A stretch of DNA of 11,178 nucleotides from an uncultured Parabacteroides sp. (GTDB lineage Bacteria; Bacteroidota; Bacteroidia; Bacteroidales; Tannerellaceae): contig CAAGLQ010000224.1 of NCBI GenBank assembly GCA_900770835.1, positions 1-11,178 of the forward strand. The letters are read 5' to 3'. The notes under the pieces were generated by a model. That model was given only the letters and a program-made list of their open reading frames with translations, was not told where the DNA came from and made no database searches. Positions 6,645-11,178 of the stretch are shown one piece after another. Each line of letters opens with the position of its first letter. Within the stretch, counting starts at the first letter, position 1. The position numbers were made by a program, and so were the translations under genes.

Positions 6645-6677
6645 CGGCAAACTTCAATATTATTATTATATAGTGTA

Positions 6678-7622
6678 ATGATGTTTGGCAATTACGTGGA
6701 TGCGCTGCGAATGCTTCCCTTCATAGGTGGCTGGTTCGCAGATAAACTATTGGGTGATCCGGAAGGTTGGCCGCATCCTATCGTGTGGTTCGGAAGAGCG
6801 ATTAGTGCCGGCGAGAAACAGTTTAATCGGGGAGAAAACCGAGCGGACAAAGGTGCCTTGATGTCGCTTTGCTTAGTGGTCGGCGTGTATGGTATCTGCA
6901 AGCAGTTATTAGCTTGGGCAGCGGGTGTTAGTCCGATCCTTAGTGGTGTGCTGATAGCGGTCGGTGTCTTTTATTTTCTTTCAGGTACGACCTTGATTCG
7001 AGAGGTAAAGGCAGTTTTTGAGGCGGTGGATCGAAGCACGGAAGAGGGACGGAAACAGGTCGCTCGCATAGTTGGACGTGATACGGCACATCTTTCTCCG
7101 CAGGAGATCCGGGCTGCGGCGTTGGAAACCTTAGCTGAGAACTTGAGTGACGGGGTGATCGCTCCGATGTTTTGGTTTGCTTTGTTGGGTTTACCGGGTA
7201 TGGCTGCTTATAAAATGGTGAATACGCTGGATTCGATGATTGGCTATAAGAATGAACGCTATTTGGAGTTTGGACGAGTGGCTGCGAAGATAGATGATTT
7301 GGCTAATTTAGTTCCTGCCCGTTTGACGGCCTATCTCATATTACTCGTTAGTGGCAACTGGTCGAAGCGGGAGTTTGTACAACGGTTTGGCCCGGCTCAT
7401 GCGAGTCCCAACTCGGGTTATCCTGAAGCGGCATTGGCTGCGATTCTCGATTGTCGTTTCGGTGGGACGCATGATTATTTCGGAAAGCCGGTGGATAAGC
7501 CTTATATTGGTACCAATGAGCGTCCCTTTACGACCGAGGATATGCGAATCGCTGTGCGGGTGAATAGCCAGGTGGAGTTAGCGATGGGGCTTATCGTAGC
7601 TCTTGTTGCATGGATTTTTTAA
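6678..7622 (+). CDS. cbiB: Adenosylcobinamide-phosphate synthase CbiB
   Basis: CbiB (CobD in the Pseudomonas naming) is a membrane enzyme that joins adenosylcobyric acid to the aminopropanol arm, giving adenosylcobinamide or its phosphate. The 314-residue protein has the family's N-terminal LLGDPEGWPHPIVWFGR (about 25-41 from this start), then the conserved central block with ETLAENLSDGVIAPMFW, GMAAYKMVNTLDSMIGY and FGRVAAKIDDLANLVPARLT, then ASPNSGYPEAALA. Hydrophobic segments near residues 60-105, 155-175 and the C-terminus fit membrane insertion. Length is normal for CbiB (about 310-320). The ATG at 6678 (or 6681) is chosen over an in-frame TTG at 6642, which lies inside the -7 element. 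It heads the operon; the next gene follows after 32 bases. No cobD (threonine-phosphate decarboxylase, supplier of the arm) is in the window. Confidence 0.93.
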   Translation: MMFGNYVDALRMLPFIGGWFADKLLGDPEGWPHPIVWFGRAISAGEKQFNRGENRADKGALMSLCLVVGVYGICKQLLAWAAGVSPILSGVLIAVGVFYFLSGTTLIREVKAVFEAVDRSTEEGRKQVARIVGRDTAHLSPQEIRAAALETLAENLSDGVIAPMFWFALLGLPGMAAYKMVNTLDSMIGYKNERYLEFGRVAAKIDDLANLVPARLTAYLILLVSGNWSKREFVQRFGPAHASPNSGYPEAALAAILDCRFGGTHDYFGKPVDKPYIGTNERPFTTEDMRIAVRVNSQVELAMGLIVALVAWIF

Positions 7623-7654
7623 GTTTTATGAATAGAAATAGATAAAGAAAAGAT

Positions 7655-8230
7655 ATGGATATCAGACTAAACAAACTACTCAGTGAGGCGGGTATCTGCT
7701 CACGACGAGAGGCTGACCAGTTTATGGAGACAGATCGTGTAACGGTTAATGGTAAGTTCCCTAAGATGGGACAACGGGTGACTGCTGAGGATGAGGTGCT
7801 TGTGGACGGTGAGAAAATTAACGTGGAAAAGTACCTGCAATTGCAGGAGGAGCAACGACAAGTAGAAGAGGAGGAGAAAGAACTGATTCGTTCATTGCAT
7901 ACTTTCAAGGTGGAGGAGCGTAAGCCTAAGGCCACTCCCCGGAAAGAGGAGAAGTTTGGTAAATATAATAAGTTCACTGCTGCCCGTAAGGCCGCTAAAG
8001 AGGGTACTACTTGGAAAGAGAAGAAAGCAAAGCTACGTCTGACAGCCGAAGAGGATCGATTGCTGCGAGAGGCTTTGCGTCCGCAGTTTGGAAAATCCTT
8101 GCGCAAGTCAGCTGTGGCACAACGGATTGCCGCTAATCCGAAATCAGCGGCATTGCGCAAGACCAGTCGTAATAATCCGATCAACAAGGCGAAGCGTGCT
8201 GCGCAATATAAACGGAGAAACAATGGATAA
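7655..8230 (+). CDS. Stand-alone S4-domain RNA-binding protein with basic tail
   Basis: The first ~60 of 191 residues form an S4 RNA-binding domain (MDIRLNKLLSEAGICSRREA, then VTVNGKFPKMGQRV and EVLVDGEKI), closely like the N-terminus of the RluB/RluE/RluF/RsuA pseudouridine synthases. The catalytic domain of those enzymes, with its GRLDxxTxGL motif and catalytic Asp, is absent. Instead there is a Glu/Gln-rich, probably helical stretch (about 59-80) and a long Lys/Arg-rich tail (about 85-191), typical of an unstructured nucleic-acid-binding region. It is likely cytoplasmic, binding rRNA or another structured RNA; the target is unknown. The gene lies between cbiB and cobU in the same direction and its last 8 bases overlap the cobU start (ATGGATAA), so the two are probably translationally coupled. 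Nothing in the sequence links it to B12 chemistry. It may be a ribosome-associated factor that merely shares the operon. Confidence 0.85.
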   Translation: MDIRLNKLLSEAGICSRREADQFMETDRVTVNGKFPKMGQRVTAEDEVLVDGEKINVEKYLQLQEEQRQVEEEEKELIRSLHTFKVEERKPKATPRKEEKFGKYNKFTAARKAAKEGTTWKEKKAKLRLTAEEDRLLREALRPQFGKSLRKSAVAQRIAANPKSAALRKTSRNNPINKAKRAAQYKRRNNG

Positions 8231-8735
8231 ACATATTGTTTTGGTAACCGGTGGAGAGCGCTCGGGAAAGAGTGGCTATGCCCAACGGTTGGCACTCAGC
8301 TTAACGGCTAATCCAGTCTATTTGGCTACCTCTCGTATTTGGGATGAGGAGTTCCGCCAACGGGTACTGCGCCATCAGGCGGATAGAGGCCCGGAATGGA
8401 CCAACATCGAAGAGGAGAAGGTATTAAGCTGCCATGATTTAGCAGGTCGTGTGGTGGTGATCGACTGTGTGACTCTTTGGGCAACCAATTTCTTTTTCGA
8501 TTGCCAAAGCGATGCGGAGGAGGCATTGAGACAGTTGAAGGAGGAATTTGACCGGATGACCGAGCAGGTGGCTTATCTGATCTTCGTAACTAATGAAATC
8601 GGTATGGGTGGAGTGCCGATGGATGCTGTGCAACGGAAGTTCACCGACCTGCAAGGTTGGCTGAATCAATATATCGCTGCACGGGCTGACGAGGTGGTGC
8701 TGATGGTGAGTGGCATCCCTCTTAAAGTGAAATAA
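8223..8735 (+). CDS. cobU: Adenosylcobinamide kinase / adenosylcobinamide-phosphate guanylyltransferase CobU
   Basis: CobU phosphorylates adenosylcobinamide and then transfers GMP from GTP, giving adenosylcobinamide-GDP. The 170-residue length is normal. It has the P-loop VTGGERSGKS (Gly10-Ser17), the ATS after the second strand, a RHQADRGPEW segment with His51 in the region where the Salmonella enzyme is guanylylated, the IDCVTLWATN strand, VTNEIGMGGVP, and the closing VSGIPLKVK. Two neighbouring His are found in Salmonella CobU (46 and 47); by my alignment His51 here matches the second and Arg50 the first, so the acceptor residue should not be assumed. The start ATG at 8223 overlaps the end of the S4-domain gene by 8 bases; a longer in-frame extension from 8088 has no family similarity and lies within that gene. 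cobT follows after 23 bases. Confidence 0.95.
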   Translation: MDKHIVLVTGGERSGKSGYAQRLALSLTANPVYLATSRIWDEEFRQRVLRHQADRGPEWTNIEEEKVLSCHDLAGRVVVIDCVTLWATNFFFDCQSDAEEALRQLKEEFDRMTEQVAYLIFVTNEIGMGGVPMDAVQRKFTDLQGWLNQYIAARADEVVLMVSGIPLKVK

Positions 8736-8758
8736 CGATGAATTTATAGGGAATACAC

Positions 8759-9796
8759 ATGAGGACATTTGAAATTAAAGAACCTGATAAAGGAATGGAA
8801 CAGGCCTTGCGCGACAAGATCGAGAACTTGGCCAAACCGAAAGGTTCATTGGGACGCTTGGAATCATTAGCGTTGCAAATAGGATTGATTCAACAAACAT
8901 TTACGCCGATATTGAGCCATCCGGTCAATGTGATTTATGCGGCGGATCATGGTATCGCCGACGAGGGTGTAAGCAAATCCCCGAAGGAGGTGACCCGACA
9001 GGTGATCTACAACTTTTTGAATGGAGGTTCGGGCGTCTGTTTCCTGGCTCGGCAACATGGATTTGAGTTGAAGATTGTGGATGGTGGCGTGGATTTTGAC
9101 TTCCCTGCCAATCCTCGTCTGATTGATCGGAAAGTGCGTAAAGGTACACGTAACTACCTGCATGAGGCAGCGATGACGGCAGAGGAGGTGGACAAAGCTA
9201 TCCAGTATGGTGCAGACATCGTGACGGATTGCTATAAGGAAGGCTGTAACGTGATTAGCTTTGGCGAGATGGGTATCGGTAATACAGCTACCTCCAGTGT
9301 CTGGATGCACTGCTTGACAGGCATTCCGTTGGTGGATTGTGTAGGTGCTGGCAGCGGACTGGATGAGGATGGCGTACGCCATAAATATAATGTATTGAAG
9401 GCTGCTATCGACAACTATAAAGGTGATGGCAGTGCGGCGGATGTGATGCGTTACTTTGGTGGTATCGAGATGGTGATGGCTGTCGGTGGTATGCTGCGGG
9501 CAGCGGAGTTAGGGATGATTATCTTGGTGGATGGCTTTATCATGACCAACTGTGTGCTGATGGCTTCCCGTTTCTATCCGCAGATGCTATCCTGTTGTAT
9601 ATTTGGTCATTGCGGCGATGAGTCTGGCCATAAGCGTGTACTTGATTTCTTGGGTGCGGAGCCTTTATTGCATTTAGGTTTACGTCTGGGTGAGGGCAGT
9701 GGCTCTGTTTGCGCTTACCCAATCGTGGAGTCAGCGGTGCGTATGATCAATGAGATGCACACCTTTGCGCAGGCAGCGGTCACGAAATATATTTAA
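8759..9796 (+). CDS. cobT: Nicotinate-nucleotide:dimethylbenzimidazole phosphoribosyltransferase CobT
   Basis: CobT moves the phosphoribosyl group of nicotinate mononucleotide to the lower-ligand base (such as 5,6-dimethylbenzimidazole), giving alpha-ribazole phosphate. The 345-residue length is normal. Family features are KPKGSLGRLE (about 26-35), AADHGIADEGVSKSP (61-75), the glycine-rich VGAGSGLDEDG, FGHCGDESGH, and RLGEGSG near the C-terminus, in which Glu312 corresponds to the catalytic Glu317 of Salmonella CobT. It is a soluble cytoplasmic enzyme. The ATG at 8759 is preceded by an AGGGA-like site about 7 bases upstream, one of the few good ribosome binding sites in this window. cobS begins just 1 base after the cobT stop. 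Lower-ligand preference cannot be read from the sequence by eye. Confidence 0.96.
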   Translation: MRTFEIKEPDKGMEQALRDKIENLAKPKGSLGRLESLALQIGLIQQTFTPILSHPVNVIYAADHGIADEGVSKSPKEVTRQVIYNFLNGGSGVCFLARQHGFELKIVDGGVDFDFPANPRLIDRKVRKGTRNYLHEAAMTAEEVDKAIQYGADIVTDCYKEGCNVISFGEMGIGNTATSSVWMHCLTGIPLVDCVGAGSGLDEDGVRHKYNVLKAAIDNYKGDGSAADVMRYFGGIEMVMAVGGMLRAAELGMIILVDGFIMTNCVLMASRFYPQMLSCCIFGHCGDESGHKRVLDFLGAEPLLHLGLRLGEGSGSVCAYPIVESAVRMINEMHTFAQAAVTKYI

Positions 9797-9797
9797 T

Positions 9798-10547
9798 ATG
9801 TTACGGATATTAGCGGCATTGATCTTTTTTACTCGCCTACCTTTTTGGCGTTTGGCAGAGGTGCCTGCGGCCTACTTCAAGAATATCGTGACCTTCTGGC
9901 CCTTGGTGGGATGGATCACGGCTGGCTTGATGGCGTTGGTCTATTATGCCGCTTCGCTCTGTTTCCCCTCGCAGGTGGCCTTGCTTTTGGCGATCTTTAC
10001 CCGTTTGTTAGTTACCGGCTGCCTGCATGAGGATGGCTTGGCCGACTTCTTTGATGGCTTCGGCGGTGGCACTAACAGAGAACGCGTGTTGGCGATCATG
10101 AAAGATTCGCACATTGGTAGTTATGGCGTCATAGGGCTTATTGGCTATTTCTTGTTACTCTATACGACGCTTTCCGCTTTACCTGCTGCTTGGGTAGGCT
10201 GTGTGATCTTAGCGGGCGATCCCTTCTGTAAATCCGTTTCGGCTTGGATCATCAACTTCTTGCCTTATGCGCGCAAAGAGGAGGAGGCGAAGAGCAAGAC
10301 GGTATATAGCCCGATGACGATGGGGGAGAAGCTCTGCTGTGGATTGGTCGGCTGGCTACCTTTGTTTTGGTTGCCATCACCCGTATATGGATGGGCGATC
10401 GCCTTCCCTCAGGTGTTGAGCTGGTTCCTGTTTCGGTTCATGAGGCGAAAGATCCAAGGCTACACGGGCGATTGCTGTGGGGCGACCTTCCTGCTGACAG
10501 AACTAAGCTTTTATTTGGGCGTTTTATGGATCTATCATTTATCCTAA
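9798..10547 (+). CDS. cobS: Adenosylcobinamide-GDP ribazoletransferase (cobalamin synthase) CobS
   Basis: CobS is the membrane enzyme that joins adenosylcobinamide-GDP to alpha-ribazole (or its phosphate), the last assembly step of adenosylcobalamin. The 249-residue protein begins MLRILAALIFFTRLPF, as usual in the family. It carries the acidic metal-binding motif HEDGLADFFDGFGGG (His77, Asp79, Asp83, Asp86), followed by IMKDSHIGSYGV, and a late GYTGDCCGA motif. Five to seven hydrophobic segments alternate along the chain, fitting an integral inner-membrane protein. The ATG at 9798 is 1 base after the cobT stop, implying translational coupling; an in-frame upstream extension lies inside cobT and lacks family similarity. 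The cobC-like gene follows after 12 bases. Confidence 0.95.
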   Translation: MLRILAALIFFTRLPFWRLAEVPAAYFKNIVTFWPLVGWITAGLMALVYYAASLCFPSQVALLLAIFTRLLVTGCLHEDGLADFFDGFGGGTNRERVLAIMKDSHIGSYGVIGLIGYFLLLYTTLSALPAAWVGCVILAGDPFCKSVSAWIINFLPYARKEEEAKSKTVYSPMTMGEKLCCGLVGWLPLFWLPSPVYGWAIAFPQVLSWFLFRFMRRKIQGYTGDCCGATFLLTELSFYLGVLWIYHLS

Positions 10548-10559
10548 TCATTGGGTATC

Positions 10560-11090
10560 ATGGAAGTTTACTTGATTCGGCATACTTCGGTGGATGTACC
10601 TGCGGGTTATGCCTACGGACAAACCGACGTACCTTTAAAAGCCTCCTTTATGGAAGAGGCAGCTCGTGTGAAACACGCTCTTGAAGGTCATACCTTTGAC
10701 CAGGTATGGAGTAGTCCGCTTTCTCGTTGCCGGCGTTTAGCTGTCTATTGCGGCTATCCGGAGCCGATGACAGACTCTCGCTTGATGGAGGTGAACTTTG
10801 GTGAGTGGGAGATGAAGAGTTGGGATGAGGTGTCGAGCGATCCCCGCTCCGAGGCTTGGTTTGCCGATTGGCTCAATGAGCCAACACCGGGTGGAGAGTC
10901 CTTTTCCGATCAGTGTCGGCGTGTGGCTGCCTTCTTGGAAGAGTTGCGACAAAGTTCCTGTCAGAAGGTGCTGCTGTTTACGCATGGGGGTGTCTTGACG
11001 GCAGCCCGTGTCTATGCCGGAGAGTATCCGGTTGAGGAGGCTTTCAAGCATTTGCCGAGCTATGGCGAGATGATTCGGATAGCGCTATGA
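10560..11090 (+). CDS. cobC: Alpha-ribazole-5'-phosphate phosphatase, CobC-like (histidine phosphatase family)
   Basis: The 176-residue protein belongs to the histidine phosphatase (phosphoglycerate-mutase-like) superfamily: LIRHTSV at the N-terminus holds the phospho-accepting His8, SSPLSRC gives the conserved Arg56, LMEVNFGEWE the acidic residue (Glu77), and FTHGGV the second catalytic His142. The family also contains mutases and other phosphatases. Its place as the last gene of a cobU-cobT-cobS operon, and the AYGQTDVPL stretch typical of CobC, make alpha-ribazole phosphate the likely substrate. It is soluble and cytoplasmic. The ATG at 10560 is preferred; a TTG at 10551 would add only three residues (MGI) and also stays clear of cobS. 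The stop at 11088-11090 is followed by no visible terminator. Confidence 0.9.
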   Translation: MEVYLIRHTSVDVPAGYAYGQTDVPLKASFMEEAARVKHALEGHTFDQVWSSPLSRCRRLAVYCGYPEPMTDSRLMEVNFGEWEMKSWDEVSSDPRSEAWFADWLNEPTPGGESFSDQCRRVAAFLEELRQSSCQKVLLFTHGGVLTAARVYAGEYPVEEAFKHLPSYGEMIRIAL

Positions 11091-11178
11091 AATTCAAGTG
11101 AGAAGCGCATGGTTAAGTCATAGGGATTCTCTATCTTTGTAGAAAATTCAGTGAAGAGTTTGGATACATCAAATAAAC
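11091..11178 (+). promoter_or_regulatory. Right-edge intergenic region with a -7 promoter-like element
   Basis: TATCTTTG at 11132-11139 matches TAnnTTTG and is identical to the -7 element before cbiB. No TTTG is found at the expected -33 position. It suggests a new plus-strand transcription unit beginning near 11146 and continuing outside the window. No reading frame or terminator could be supported in these last bases. Confidence 0.45.

Noticed and set aside
7591..8295. A 234-residue minus-strand reading frame, Ser- and Arg-rich
   Set aside because: It is the shadow of the S4-domain gene, whose Lys/Arg/Glu-rich codons give long open frames on the other strand; the S4 domain on the plus strand is clear.
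8867..9382. A 171-residue minus-strand reading frame inside cobT
   Set aside because: The plus strand encodes an intact, strongly conserved CobT; the minus frame shows no family pattern.

Overview
The window looks chromosomal and comes from the Bacteroidota, most likely order Bacteroidales; Parabacteroides is my best guess from general protein resemblance, not from a search. Support: promoter elements of the Bacteroides type (-7 TAnnTTTG, with a -33 TTTG in the tRNA promoter), very few Shine-Dalgarno sites, a DUF3467 protein, tRNAs without an encoded CCA, and a patatin/outer-membrane-barrel fusion of the kind common in this phylum.

Positions 1 to about 3000 are a graveyard of mobile DNA. It starts inside the 5' part of a group II intron whose reverse transcriptase is frameshifted and cut off near position 449. 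There it is joined directly to the last ~50 codons of an IS66-family tnpB. A nearly full-length IS66 tnpC follows (671-2308), with three sites of frame disruption. After a noncoding stretch holding an orphan intrinsic terminator comes the 3' end of an IS3-family transposase with a frameshift and two stop codons. No intact mobile element is present.

Positions 3200-4130 hold housekeeping genes on the minus strand: a small DUF3467 protein with a hairpin at its 3' end, and two identical tandem tRNA-Arg(ACG) genes with a well-formed promoter and an intrinsic terminator. Upstream of the tRNAs, on the same strand, is a large gene (4155-6473) for a secreted patatin-like phospholipase fused to a POTRA domain and an Omp85-type barrel, resembling PlpD-like type Vd autotransporters.

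From 6678 to 11090, on the plus strand and divergent from the patatin gene, lies a compact operon for the last steps of adenosylcobalamin (B12) synthesis: cbiB, a stand-alone S4-domain RNA-binding protein, cobU, cobT, cobS and a cobC-like phosphatase. CbiB attaches the aminopropanol arm. CobU phosphorylates and then guanylylates cobinamide. CobT makes alpha-ribazole phosphate and the CobC-like enzyme dephosphorylates it. CobS joins the two halves. CobD and the corrin-ring genes are not in the window. The S4-domain gene between cbiB and cobU overlaps cobU by 8 bp and has no obvious place in the pathway. I see no cobalamin riboswitch in front of the operon. A promoter-like -7 element at the right edge suggests another transcription unit beyond the window.

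I do not see a convincing undescribed system. The items most worth checking are the S4-domain gene in the B12 operon, the intron/IS66 junction, and the inverted repeat between the tnpB and tnpC remnants.
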